A stretch of DNA of 20,922 nucleotides, taken from the IMG/VR virus record IMGVR_UViG_3300020401_001464, positions 1 to 20,922 of that record; one strand, 5' to 3'. The position numbers and the translations under genes were made by a program. Origin of the DNA: a virus. The notes under the pieces were generated by a model. That model worked only from the letters and a program-made list of their open reading frames with translations. It did no database searches and had not been told where the DNA came from. Shown piece after piece: positions 6,243 through 13,245 of this stretch (the stretch's first letter is position 1; every line of letters begins with the position of its first letter).

Positions 6243-7945
6243 TACTCACCTGTAGCGTCGACTATTGTTTTTCTTAATTTTACTTTGTATTCTATTTGTG
6301 ATACATCATCACTAGGCATGATGCTACCTACTCTAACATCGATACTATCATCGACAGTATCTCCGTCAGCGTCTTGTATTAACACATCAAATGATATTGC
6401 ATCTTGATATGATGTAGTACCTGTAAAGTTTTGGTTATCCTCTACAGTTACAGTTTTTGTAATGCCATTGACATTAATAGTAAGTATTCCACTTCTGAAT
6501 GAATCATAGTTTCTACTTGTAATAACATAATCTATATCATATCTTTGATTGGCTACATCATCTTCTGCAGGTACTCTAAATCTTTTTTGGTGAATAATAC
6601 CAATAGCTGGATTTGTATCTATTCCAGTTCTTGTAATTGTGTTTAATACGTGTACTTGTCCAAAGGAAGCATCAACTGCTCCTTCTATTTCAGGTATATA
6701 TTTTACTCCGTCCCAATAACTTGCATCGTAAGATAAAACTGCGGTTCTTGAAAATATATCGTCTTTACTAACGTTTCCTGGTCTTTCAAATTTAATTACA
6801 CTATGGCTTGGAACATTGTCAGCACTTCCAGAGTTACCACATAGATCAAATTTATTGTGTTCACTAAAGTTTTTTACACCAAATTTGGCCCATATAGCTT
6901 GTCTATCAATATCGTGAAAGTAACAATGTGCTATTAAGTTATCTCTAGGACCTGTATTTTTACCACTTCCGGAAGTAAGGTCTAAAGAAAGTAAATTTGT
7001 ACCAAATCCAATACCATAACCTAAATCAAAAAATTCACAATCATGCCAATTATTGTTATTTGTATCCCAATCACTTTGAACTGCATAACTTATGTTTGAA
7101 AATTTACAATTCTTAAATGAATTATTTTTTGTTTCAACAGTACTGCTTAAATTATTTAATTGCAAACCTACATCTGAATTACTTATTGCATCGCCAGAAG
7201 ACCAATTTCCTTTAAATTTTACATCTTCAAACATACTATCTTTACAACTATCTAAAATCATACAAAAATTTACCACAGTAGATTCTAATGTAATACCAGT
7301 TATGTGTATATCTCTTGGCTGGTTAATAGTTGTGGTAGATGCATGACTAGAAGGTGTACCAACTGTACTGCTATCATTTACCGTTTGGAAAATTGGTTTA
7401 TTCAATGTACTAGTTCGTATAACAGTCTTGTCACTTCCTGCTCCCACGATATTAGTATATGGAGGTATGTAAATTGTATCATCTACTATATATTCTCCTG
7501 CTTCTAAATAAAGCACTACTCTACTTCCAATCGAACCTTTGTTAGCATCATTTAAATATAATTGATCAATGGCATTTTGTAATTTTGTAGTTGCAATTTG
7601 TGTGGTTTCTCCTGTTAATCCAAAAGCTCGACCGCTTACTCTGTCATCTAATCTATCTTGTAAAGTCCTTGTAATTGCAGTCGCACCAACTCCCCCTGTG
7701 TTCATCCAGGCATCTGGAGATCTGTATGTATATGCATCTGCTAAATCAAAAATATTATCATATTGTGTTAACACCTTTGTGTTTCCAACTTGCGGAGATC
7801 CTTCGCTTACTGCTCCGTTCCCTATATAAAGCTCTCTAGCATCTACTGCCCAACCAAATTCACCTGAAGCAAGTTGTGGCACACCTGTTCCTGCGTTTTT
7901 TTGCCCTCTACGGACTTGTATCCTTGATATTTGTACTACAGCCAT
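6242..7945 (-). CDS. Tail fibre / tail spike with beta-helix (pectate-lyase-like) domain
   Basis: A 567-residue virion protein. Residues 1-60 (RIQVRRG, ASGEFGWAVDARELYIGNGA, GNTKVLT) resemble the N-terminal attachment module of phage receptor-binding proteins such as the Bordetella major tropism determinant. Roughly residues 125-400 form repeated short strands with Asn, Cys and Phe ladders (NSFKNCKFSNI, NNNWHDCEFFDL, NLIAHCYFHDI), typical of a right-handed parallel beta-helix of the pectate-lyase fold. Residues 430-567 form a separate beta-rich C-terminal domain with Asp-rich DADGDTVDDS. It probably binds or trims host surface polysaccharide; enzymatic residues cannot be assigned. The ATG at 7945 has AGGAG 6 bases upstream and a late promoter at 7965-7972. 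Confidence 0.83.
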   Translation of the reverse strand: MAVVQISRIQVRRGQKNAGTGVPQLASGEFGWAVDARELYIGNGAVSEGSPQVGNTKVLTQYDNIFDLADAYTYRSPDAWMNTGGVGATAITRTLQDRLDDRVSGRAFGLTGETTQIATTKLQNAIDQLYLNDANKGSIGSRVVLYLEAGEYIVDDTIYIPPYTNIVGAGSDKTVIRTSTLNKPIFQTVNDSSTVGTPSSHASTTTINQPRDIHITGITLESTVVNFCMILDSCKDSMFEDVKFKGNWSSGDAISNSDVGLQLNNLSSTVETKNNSFKNCKFSNISYAVQSDWDTNNNNWHDCEFFDLGYGIGFGTNLLSLDLTSGSGKNTGPRDNLIAHCYFHDIDRQAIWAKFGVKNFSEHNKFDLCGNSGSADNVPSHSVIKFERPGNVSKDDIFSRTAVLSYDASYWDGVKYIPEIEGAVDASFGQVHVLNTITRTGIDTNPAIGIIHQKRFRVPAEDDVANQRYDIDYVITSRNYDSFRSGILTINVNGITKTVTVEDNQNFTGTTSYQDAISFDVLIQDADGDTVDDSIDVRVGSIMPSDDVSQIEYKVKLRKTIVDATGE

Positions 7946-7964
7946 TTGAATCTCCTGTTACACA

Positions 7965-7972
7965 TATTTATC
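7965..7972 (-). promoter_or_regulatory. T4-type late promoter (GATAAATA) for the tail fibre
   Basis: GATAAATA on the minus strand overlaps the stop of the nuclease gene. With T4 spacing, transcription would start about 14 bases before the tail-fibre ATG, leaving room for its AGGAG site. A late promoter is expected for a virion gene placed after an operon with an early-type promoter. Confidence 0.58.
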
Positions 7973-8648
7973 CGTGTTTCTCATAATATGTGTGTACCCT
8001 ATTCCACCATTCTTGTTCCCATTCTGCAAACTCATCTGGCCAAATATCAAACTGCTGATATTCACCTGCTCTGCTACACATGAATACATGGCCTTCTTTA
8101 ATATTAGTTTTGTATACATCATTGTGAGCGATTGCATAAGCGGTCAATTGTAAAAAATAATCTACCACCCATTCAGTTTTCTTTGGTTTATTAGTTTGTT
8201 TAAAATCCATTATACAGGGATTGCCTTTGTATGTTCCTACCAAGTCAGTGGTTCCTGCATAAATTTTAGGAACATATAGTGATACTTCACTACCCCAAAT
8301 CTCGTCTACATTTTCGAGGGCGTGTTCTTTAATTTGTGTAGCCATCATGTGAGCTTGTTTAGCATACGGATTACTACCTGGAGTAGGCCATTCGCCTGTT
8401 TCTACATAATCTTCCAAATATTTGTGCATACGTGTACCAACACCTGCGGCTTCTGTTGTAATTTCTTGTGCTTTTTGTTCACCTACACGTTTACGCCATT
8501 CTATAAGATGTGTTTTATCTTTTGTACTATCTAATATTGTTGTTACACTTGCAACAGCGTTACCGTCTGGTGTTAAATATTTTCTTTTACCATCTATTGA
8601 TTTTCTCTCGATGGTTGGATATTCATACTTGTTGTTTATTAGGGTCAT
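7968..8648 (-). CDS. PD-(D/E)XK family nuclease (RecB/exonuclease-like)
   Basis: A 226-residue nuclease of the PD-(D/E)XK superfamily. The core is readable: GTRMHKYLE (H75), E121 in WGSEVSLYVP, D135 in GTTDLVG, the D148-F-K150 catalytic pair in IMDFKQ, and the RecB-type QLTAYAIAHN motif at 167-176. A role in processing DNA ends during phage recombination, or in host DNA breakdown, is likely but not provable here. Only two Cys residues occur, so the four-Cys Fe-S cluster of Cas4/AddB-type enzymes is absent. The start overlaps the upstream oxygenase gene by 26 bases, with a GGAAG site 6 bases before the ATG. Confidence 0.85.
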   Translation of the reverse strand: MTLINNKYEYPTIERKSIDGKRKYLTPDGNAVASVTTILDSTKDKTHLIEWRKRVGEQKAQEITTEAAGVGTRMHKYLEDYVETGEWPTPGSNPYAKQAHMMATQIKEHALENVDEIWGSEVSLYVPKIYAGTTDLVGTYKGNPCIMDFKQTNKPKKTEWVVDYFLQLTAYAIAHNDVYKTNIKEGHVFMCSRAGEYQQFDIWPDEFAEWEQEWWNRVHTYYEKHG

Positions 8649-9189
8649 TTAAAACTTCCATATGGTAATCAAATACCATTATATCTCTTTCTTCTGCTGT
8701 AGGATAAGCACCATGATATATGTTTCCTTCTAGTACTAATAATTTACCTGCCCAATATGGAAATACGTGTAAATGGTTCGTTCCGTCGACTTCTGGCATT
8801 ACTGCATAAAATGCACCTGCACTAGTATCATCACTATCATTTGTATCAAAATGTAAAACACAAGAAACAATCTTGTAGGGCATAGCGTGGTTATGCATAG
8901 CTTGCCAACCACCCTTATCATATTGTATACTCCAGCTTCTTGATAAGTCTCCACAACGTATAGGACTGTCAAACTCTGTCAGCAATTCATTTGCTCTATC
9001 TCTAATTTTATTTGATGCTTCACTTATTTGATCTTGTTCGAAGTAAAACTGATAACCACCATTAGTTGCAGTCACCTCTTTTCTATTGTCTGATTTTTTA
9101 GGAAAATATTTTCTAAGTGATTCAAAGTCATCATAGTGACTTTCAATAATCCAAGATTGGTAATTCCATCTAGTTAGGAGTCTTGTCAT
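8623..9189 (-). CDS. 2-oxoglutarate/Fe(II)-dependent oxygenase
   Basis: A 188-residue double-stranded beta-helix oxygenase. The iron-binding facial triad is likely to include H99 or H101 in GWQAMHNHAMPY and H159 in GNIYHGAYPT, with R168 (EERDIMVF) as the 2-oxoglutarate anchor. The GKLLVLEGNIYHG segment matches the second-half signature (PxxGxLxxFP-like) of the small phage 2OG oxygenases common in T4-like marine viruses. The substrate is unknown; nucleobase, protein or lipid hydroxylation are all possible. It overlaps the Fe-S carrier gene upstream by 20 bases and the nuclease downstream by 26 bases. Confidence 0.83.
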   Translation of the reverse strand: MTRLLTRWNYQSWIIESHYDDFESLRKYFPKKSDNRKEVTATNGGYQFYFEQDQISEASNKIRDRANELLTEFDSPIRCGDLSRSWSIQYDKGGWQAMHNHAMPYKIVSCVLHFDTNDSDDTSAGAFYAVMPEVDGTNHLHVFPYWAGKLLVLEGNIYHGAYPTAEERDIMVFDYHMEVLNDPNKQQV

Positions 9190-9511
9190 CTGTATCCTCT
9201 AAATCATATTCGTCCCAACGGTCCATGAAAGGATCCATTGTATGGTAGGGATCTACAGTTGAGTTTGGATCATCTTCAGCGGTAATGGTTTGTACCTCTG
9301 GCACATAATGTTTTACCATATTTTCTACACCCATTTTTAATGTAATAGTGCTACTTGCACAACCGCTACATGCACCTCCAAGTATTAAACGTAAATGTCC
9401 ATCTTCATAACTTACAAAATCAATCATGCCTCCATGGCTTGCAACAGCAGGTGCAACATTAGTTTCTAAGATATGCTTAATTTGTTCGATGACTTCTTCG
9501 TCAGTTCTCAT
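9170..9511 (-). CDS. NfuA/NifU C-terminal-domain Fe-S cluster carrier
   Basis: A 113-residue protein with a NifU C-terminal-type domain in residues 1-75: SHGGMIDFV, LILGGACSGCASSTITLKMGV and the cluster-binding C48-x2-C51 pair. Such proteins hold and hand over a 4Fe-4S cluster at a dimer interface. The C-terminal 40 residues (DPYHTMDPFMDRWDEYDLED) are an acidic extension. It lacks the N-terminal A-type domain of E. coli NfuA, like other stand-alone Nfu proteins. It heads a three-gene operon behind a sigma70-like promoter (9533-9560) and has AAGGAG before the ATG at 9511. It may support Fe-S enzymes of the host during infection. Confidence 0.9.
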   Translation of the reverse strand: MRTDEEVIEQIKHILETNVAPAVASHGGMIDFVSYEDGHLRLILGGACSGCASSTITLKMGVENMVKHYVPEVQTITAEDDPNSTVDPYHTMDPFMDRWDEYDLEDTDDKTPN

Positions 9512-9532
9512 TCTATACTCCTTATAAAAATA

Positions 9533-9560
9533 AGTATAACAGAATTTTTTTAAAAGTCAA
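9533..9560 (-). promoter_or_regulatory. Sigma70-like promoter for the nfu-oxygenase-nuclease operon
   Basis: The minus strand shows TTGACT (9560-9555), a 16-base spacer and TATACT (9538-9533), ten of twelve consensus positions. It starts right after the stop of the 134-residue gene at 9568. The predicted leader contains the AAGGAG site of the nfu-like gene. Confidence 0.75.
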
Positions 9561-9567
9561 GTGTTTT

Positions 9568-9972
9568 CTACAGTTTATCGCCTAAATTTGTTGCAGATTT
9601 GGCCATTTGTGAAACTGTGTTACCACCGTCCTGACTGTCTGCTTGTGGAACATCATCAGGTTCTTCTTTTGTTTTAGGATCAATACCCTTCTCGCTGAAG
9701 TTTCGGATCATAGTTTTAACTCTGTTATCTGTATCGTAAGCGGCTTTGAATGTTTCATAATCAAACTGTTCTCCGCCTACATTAGCCATCAGTTTGTTTA
9801 GGTCTATATTTTTTGCATCATCTTTAAAATCCTCAGGTCTGGGATCAGAAAAATGTAAAAATAATTTTTCACCTTTTTGGTCTGCTTGAGATATTAAAGT
9901 GCGTAACACCTGCACTAACTTAGGTGCTAGTGTTGTAGGTTCCTGTTCTTTAAGGATTTCGGATACCTTCAT
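9568..9972 (-). CDS. Hypothetical phage protein (134 aa)
   Basis: A hydrophilic 134-residue protein beginning MKVSEILKEQEPTTLAPKL. The middle contains FLHFSDPRPEDF and FDYETFKAAYDTDNRVKTMI, and the C-terminal third (KEEPDDVPQADSQDGGNTV) looks disordered. The MKxSEILKE-type start recurs in small virion-region proteins of T4-like marine phages, but the function is unknown. It follows the 352-residue gene by 9 bases and has an AAGGAT site before the ATG, so the two probably share one late transcript from 11072-11079. Confidence 0.8.
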   Translation of the reverse strand: MKVSEILKEQEPTTLAPKLVQVLRTLISQADQKGEKLFLHFSDPRPEDFKDDAKNIDLNKLMANVGGEQFDYETFKAAYDTDNRVKTMIRNFSEKGIDPKTKEEPDDVPQADSQDGGNTVSQMAKSATNLGDKL

Positions 9973-9981
9973 TTTGTATCC

Positions 9982-11040
9982 TTACTTCTTGCTAGATAAA
10001 ATAGTGCCTAATCTACGTGAACGCATTACAGATTCTCTTCTAGCTCTACCTGCTTCGTCTTCACCGCCTACTGCTGGTGCCGCCGCGGCCATGCCGTCAT
10101 CTGCTTCTGCATCAATTGTAGGTTCCATATCACCTTCCAAATCATCCATAGGCGCATCCATAGGTGCATCTCCCATAGGTTCAGCCATGTCAGACTCACC
10201 TGTAAGTTGACCAACACCTTGTGTCAACGATACTCTTGTTTGTTCCATTGAAGCATATAACTGTTCTAAGGCAGGCTTCACAGTGTTTGTAAATGATTCA
10301 CTTGCTCCTGCTCCCATTTCATCACGTATTGCATCTGCAAGTTCTAGCATTGACTCTGATTGCATTTCAGCAGTGTCTTCCATCCAACCAGTTAATCTGT
10401 CAACCATGTCCTTTGCGGCCATTACAAGTTCTGCTTTATCTTCTTCGCCTTCTTTTATAAGAGATTTGAAATAATTTTCAATAATAGTTTTACCTTCGTC
10501 TATTGGTCCTTTTACAGAATTCCATACATCTTTGTTTTCTTCGCCATATTTTTTAATAAATTCTGCCATAGTCATTTTTTCTGCATCAGCCATCATCATT
10601 TTCTTGACGCCACCTTCTTTGATGTGCTTTCTCAACTGTGGAGGTACTTTACTCAAGTCCTTTTTCTTCTCTTTGCCGCCATCTTTTTCTTTAGCATCCT
10701 TTGCGGCCTTAGACATTGGTTCTTTTGTATTTTTGTCCTTATCTAAATCTAGGAAGTCTGGCTTTGCTTTTTCTTCAATATCAACATCAGAACGTTCCGC
10801 AATCGCAGCATTGAGAACATCAAGGAAGAGTTTGTTCTTAGCGTATGTTTCGTTTTGATGCAATCCACTATAACTTTCATTAGTTTCGATATCACTTAAT
10901 TTTGTTCTAATTTTATTTCGTGTATCCTGTAGTTGTTCTAATGTAAATTTGTCTACATCAATCTTCTTGCCAAATTGTTTGGCTAAAGTTTCATTTAAAT
11001 TCTTAGAATTTGCTGGTTTGTTAATTTCTCTAATGTTCAT
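9982..11040 (-). CDS. Probable virion structural protein (352 aa, coiled-coil and acidic low-complexity regions)
   Basis: Residues 1-90 are helical (KKIDVDKFTLEQLQDTRNKI, FLDVLNAAIAER). They are followed by a Lys/Glu-rich linker near 95-130 (AKEKDGGKEKKKDLSK), a helical region to about 270, and then an acidic Met/Asp/Pro/Ala-rich stretch near 285-325 (MGDAPMDAPMDDLEGDMEP). The end is basic (GRARRESVMRSRRLGTILSS). I recall similar proteins annotated as structural in T4-like cyanophages, but the precise role is unknown. Scaffold-like composition is an inference only. The ATG at 11040 follows an AGGAAG site and a late promoter at 11072-11079. Confidence 0.82.
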   Translation of the reverse strand: MNIREINKPANSKNLNETLAKQFGKKIDVDKFTLEQLQDTRNKIRTKLSDIETNESYSGLHQNETYAKNKLFLDVLNAAIAERSDVDIEEKAKPDFLDLDKDKNTKEPMSKAAKDAKEKDGGKEKKKDLSKVPPQLRKHIKEGGVKKMMMADAEKMTMAEFIKKYGEENKDVWNSVKGPIDEGKTIIENYFKSLIKEGEEDKAELVMAAKDMVDRLTGWMEDTAEMQSESMLELADAIRDEMGAGASESFTNTVKPALEQLYASMEQTRVSLTQGVGQLTGESDMAEPMGDAPMDAPMDDLEGDMEPTIDAEADDGMAAAAPAVGGEDEAGRARRESVMRSRRLGTILSSKK

Positions 11041-11071
11041 GTCTACTCTTCCTAATAGATTTTGTTATAGT

Positions 11072-11079
11072 TATTTATC
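11072..11079 (-). promoter_or_regulatory. T4-type late promoter (GATAAATA)
   Basis: GATAAATA on the minus strand lies in the 46-base gap before the 352-residue gene. T4 spacing puts the transcript start near 11066 and gives a leader of about 25 bases with an AGGAAG site. It would drive the 352- and 134-residue genes. Confidence 0.6.
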
Positions 11080-11086
11080 ACAGTTA

Positions 11087-11503
11087 TCAGAATATCATAC
11101 AGTCGAGAGAACGTTTTGCTGTTTCTGTACGTGCTTTAGCAATATCTAATCGGGTTTCTGATATATCTTTCTTCAAAGGGTCCTTTGTTATGCGTACTGT
11201 ATGGGCAAAAAAACATGCATCATTGTAATTTTTTTCTATTACACGGTCAAGATCTATAACTTCTGTCACAACATTCTGCCCTTTTGCTAGATTTTTTGCT
11301 ATTGCCACAGCCGCAGTTTTACTAAATGTAGTTTCTATATGTTTTTTACTACGCATATCATATATATGATAACCTTTTTTGTTATGTCTTATGGTAATAC
11401 TACCTATACGTATGCTATTACCCTTACAATAAGGAAACATACTAGGGTCAATGTTTTCTTCTATAAGTTTTTTGAGATCTTTTAATACTCTAGCATCAAT
11501 CAT
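11087..11503 (-). CDS. Conserved phage protein of unknown function (138 aa)
   Basis: A small alpha/beta protein beginning MIDARVLKDLKKLIEENIDP. The segment NSIRIGSITIRHNKKGYHIYD looks like a run of beta strands, followed by a helix-rich half (KTAAVAIAKNLAKGQN, ISETRLDIAKARTETAKRSL). I do not recognise a named family, though similar proteins occur in T4-like marine phages. The ATG at 11503 is chosen; a TTG three codons upstream (11512) is in frame but less likely. The start lies inside the end of the 66-residue gene, so it is translationally linked to it. Confidence 0.8.
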   Translation of the reverse strand: MIDARVLKDLKKLIEENIDPSMFPYCKGNSIRIGSITIRHNKKGYHIYDMRSKKHIETTFSKTAAVAIAKNLAKGQNVVTEVIDLDRVIEKNYNDACFFAHTVRITKDPLKKDISETRLDIAKARTETAKRSLDCMIF

Positions 11504-11696
11504 TTCTAGCAACCATCATACCTTTATTTGATTGTATCTTACTTACCAAACTTTTACGTATAAGGTTGTTTATTATGACTTGCTGTCGTTCGCTTAGACT
11601 GGCAAAAGGAACCATACCTTCGAGCTTGGATAATTCTTTTTCTTCTTCATTTGTTTTGTAAATTTCAAAACTATCTAATAATTCGTTCAATTTCAT
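11496..11696 (-). CDS. Small conserved phage protein (66 aa)
   Basis: It starts MKLNELLDSFEIYKTNEEEK and contains a helical core, SERQQVIINNLIRKSLVSKI, ending in MMVARND. The second half could be a short winged-helix-like unit, but this is a guess from helix pattern only. The ATG overlaps the stop of the 84-residue gene (ATGA), and the next gene begins within its last codons. That makes it one of a chain of five overlapping genes from 12503 to 11087. Confidence 0.78.
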   Translation of the reverse strand: MKLNELLDSFEIYKTNEEEKELSKLEGMVPFASLSERQQVIINNLIRKSLVSKIQSNKGMMVARND

Positions 11697-11947
11697 TTCA
11701 TTGATGCCAATTGAGCCATAAGTGCTTTCTTTTGGTCGTCTAGCGATTTTATTTGAGCTTGTATAGCACTACGCTGTTGAGACATAGTTGCTTTTCTTTC
11801 AGCTTCAGCTTTTGCTTGCGTTGCAGGGTCTACACCTTTGTTAGTTTCAGGTGCCTGATTTTGTTGTCCTCCTCCTGTTGGTGGAGTTGGTTTTTGTGGG
11901 GTAGGAGCAGGTGTCTGCATTTGCATATCTACTTCATGAATTTTCAT
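11693..11947 (-). CDS. Pro/Gln-rich small protein with C-terminal coiled coil (84 aa)
   Basis: The first half is low-complexity, rich in Pro, Gln, Thr and Gly (TPAPTPQKPTPPTGGGQQNQ). The second half is a helix with heptad character (QQRSAIQAQIKSLDDQKKAL). This layout suits a tether or assembly chaperone, but no family is recognised. Its start overlaps the stop of the 95-residue basic protein and its stop overlaps the 66-residue gene (both ATGA). Expression therefore probably follows the basic-protein pair. Confidence 0.78.
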   Translation of the reverse strand: MKIHEVDMQMQTPAPTPQKPTPPTGGGQQNQAPETNKGVDPATQAKAEAERKATMSQQRSAIQAQIKSLDDQKKALMAQLASMK

Positions 11948-12231
11948 ATCTTTCTACTCCTTTTACGAGGCTTGTTAAGCGAAGCTACTCTTCTTGCACC
12001 TGCACTAGAACGTTTTGTAATAGCTGTTTTAGCTTTTGCAATAGATGCTTTCGAACCCCGTCTTGTTTGTGACAGTGTGTTTTTTGCTTTAATATTTATC
12101 GGTGCATTACATGATGCTGGACTAGCTCGAACTTGTCCTTTACGCGGGCCACTCGTGCAACGAAATTTAAAAGATGGTGACTTACCTGGTTTCCTTTGGT
12201 ACGCTCTACTTGTTATTTCAAACACTATCAT
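11944..12231 (-). CDS. Small highly basic protein, second copy of a tandem pair (95 aa)
   Basis: It shares with the preceding gene product the pattern K-[FY]-R-C-x-S-G-x-R-K, then A-x-P-A-x-C-x-A-P and a long Arg/Lys-rich tail; here it reads KFRCTSGPRKG and ASPASCNAPINIKAK. The two Cys residues about 15 apart plus the basic tail suggest a nucleic-acid-binding protein, possibly packaged in the virion, but this is inference. No Cys/His quartet for a standard zinc finger is present, so a zinc site would need dimers. The start overlaps the stop of the first copy (ATGA), which supports a tandem duplication with translational coupling. Confidence 0.82.
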   Translation of the reverse strand: MIVFEITSRAYQRKPGKSPSFKFRCTSGPRKGQVRASPASCNAPINIKAKNTLSQTRRGSKASIAKAKTAITKRSSAGARRVASLNKPRKRSRKI

Positions 12232-12503
12232 CTGTTTAAGCCTTTTGCTAATCTAATACTTGCTGGATTTGTACGTTTTGTACGTTTTGCTTTCCTAGCC
12301 ATTCTGTTAGAAAGCCTAGCTCTTGTACGCTTCATTACAGCTCGTTTTTTTACATCCATTGGCGCAAAGCATTGAGCTGGTGTAGCAACAATCCTATTTT
12401 TCCGATTGCCACTCATACAGCGATACTTTCTTACAAGTGTTTTGCCTTTCCGGCCCCATACTTGCTTTTCATCAATAGGTTGTACGAACTCGCTTACTAA
12501 CAT
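12228..12503 (-). CDS. Small highly basic protein, first copy of a tandem pair (91 aa)
   Basis: It is homologous to the next gene product: KYRCMSGNRKNRI and ATPAQCFAPMDVKK align with the KFRC/ASPASC segments there. The C-terminal 45 residues are very rich in Arg and Lys (MKRTRARLSNRMARKAKRTK). A role in binding DNA or RNA is plausible but unproven. No Shine-Dalgarno precedes the ATG at 12503 and an in-frame stop lies just upstream, so no other start is available. The late-promoter motif AATAAATA ends five bases before the ATG, which predicts a leaderless mRNA. Confidence 0.83.
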   Translation of the reverse strand: MLVSEFVQPIDEKQVWGRKGKTLVRKYRCMSGNRKNRIVATPAQCFAPMDVKKRAVMKRTRARLSNRMARKAKRTKRTNPASIRLAKGLNR

Positions 12504-12508
12504 ACACT

Positions 12509-12516
12509 TATTTATT
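12509..12516 (-). promoter_or_regulatory. T4-type late promoter (AATAAATA) giving a predicted leaderless transcript
   Basis: AATAAATA on the minus strand is followed by AGTGT and then the ATG at 12503. In T4 the octamer spans -13 to -6, so +1 falls on the A of the start codon. There is no ribosome binding site between. It would drive the five-gene chain ending at 11087. Confidence 0.5.
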
Positions 12517-12521
12517 AAATT

Positions 12522-12755
12522 TTATTGGAAGGATATTAAAAGCACTACGATGGTGGAGAGTAAACCTGCTACTACAGTGCCTGCCGCACCGATCATAACC
12601 TTCATCATAGCTTTATTACCGCTAGTGATATCTTCATGGATACGCTCGACTTTTTGTTCTATCTTGTCAAGACGCCCTTCTAAAACCTCATAGCGTTGAG
12701 CACATAAGTCTACATGTGCTTCTAAATTTTCTTTTTCTAGTTGGCTTGTTGCCAT
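12522..12755 (-). CDS. Coiled-coil protein with C-terminal membrane helix (XhlA-like, 77 aa)
   Basis: Residues 1-50 form an amphipathic coiled coil (VDLCAQRYEVLEGRLDKIEQ, KVERIHEDI) and residues 51-77 a single membrane helix (KVMIGAAGTVVAGLLSTIVV) ending ISFQ. This layout matches haemolysin XhlA-type proteins that accompany holins in some phage lysis cassettes, and similar small proteins are frequent in T4-like marine phages. No endolysin or holin partner is visible nearby, so a lysis role is only a suggestion. A GGAGAG site lies about 7 bases before the ATG at 12755. Confidence 0.8.
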   Translation of the reverse strand: MATSQLEKENLEAHVDLCAQRYEVLEGRLDKIEQKVERIHEDITSGNKAMMKVMIGAAGTVVAGLLSTIVVLLISFQ

Positions 12756-12773
12756 TTTATTCTCTCCATTATA

Positions 12774-12799
12774 CCCGTACTCTCGGGCAATTAGTTGCC
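12774..12799 (-). other. Competing inverted repeats in the leader of the XhlA-like gene
   Basis: On the minus strand GGCAA-ctaa-TTGCC (12799-12786) and CCCG-agagta-CGGG (12787-12774) share two bases, so only one hairpin can form fully at a time. They lie directly before the ribosome binding site of the 77-residue gene. Three GGCA direct repeats occur between 12835 and 12780. The stems are short, so this may be chance. Confidence 0.25.
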
Positions 12800-12841
12800 T
12801 AATGAATGGATGCCTTACAATGCCTGAAATTATTAATAATA

Positions 12842-13240
12842 TTATTTATCATCTAGATCTAAGAGAAAAACTATATTACAATCATTTTCATGCTTTGTTG
12901 AAAAAATATTATTATTAATATTTGCAGTTTCATCTAATCCTTTTATCACAGGAACCAAGTCAAAATCATCTTTCAACATATCCAAATTAAGTGCTTCTGC
13001 ATACGGATTAATGAATTCAAACACCCACACTCTTTGTTTACCTTTTATACTATTGCCAAATCCTATGCCATTAACATCAGTTATTTCTGTGCGTAGTTCA
13101 ATAGGTTCAGGGTTTATACGTAAACCTAGTGTTTGAAACATAGTATTATAATTTGCTTGTTGATTTACCTTTTTAGGATTTTCACCTCTACGTGCTTTTG
13201 TTTCAGTGATATCAACGACAGTCTTGAGTGTAAACTTCAT
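12842..13240 (-). CDS. Conserved phage protein of unknown function (132 aa)
   Basis: It begins MKFTLKTVVDITETKARRGE and has FQTLGLRINPEPIELRTEIT and KQRVWVFEFINPYAEALN segments, a beta-rich fold with no recognised family. I recall proteins with the same VVDITETKARRGE start in T4-like marine phages. The ATG at 13240 is chosen over an in-frame ATG at 13273, because the latter lies inside a rho-independent terminator (13260-13290) and would add residues unlike the family. There is no Shine-Dalgarno. A late-promoter-like GATAAGTA ends five bases upstream, so the transcript may be leaderless. Confidence 0.78.
   Translation of the reverse strand: MKFTLKTVVDITETKARRGENPKKVNQQANYNTMFQTLGLRINPEPIELRTEITDVNGIGFGNSIKGKQRVWVFEFINPYAEALNLDMLKDDFDLVPVIKGLDETANINNNIFSTKHENDCNIVFLLDLDDK
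12843..12850 (-). promoter_or_regulatory. Possible late promoter (GATAAATA) for the XhlA-like gene
   Basis: GATAAATA overlaps the stop of the 132-residue gene on the minus strand. It would give a leader of about 80 bases before the ATG at 12755, longer than at the other late promoters here. Part of the motif is coding (Asp-Lys-stop), so chance is possible. Confidence 0.4.
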
Positions 13241-13245
13241 GCAAG

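Noticed and set aside
7968-8648. Idea that the nuclease is an Fe-S nuclease served by the neighbouring Nfu protein
   Set aside because: Only two Cys residues are present, so the four-Cys cluster of Cas4/AddB-like nucleases is missing.
12093-12100. GATAAATA late-type octamer inside the 95-aa basic protein gene
   Set aside because: It is coding and about 150 bases from the next start, which is already coupled by an ATGA overlap; it is probably chance.
11753-12256. Long plus-strand open frame opposite the small late genes
   Set aside because: It is antisense to four overlapping, well-supported minus-strand genes and its Cys/Ser/Leu-rich composition is what the complement of basic and Pro/Gln-rich codons gives.
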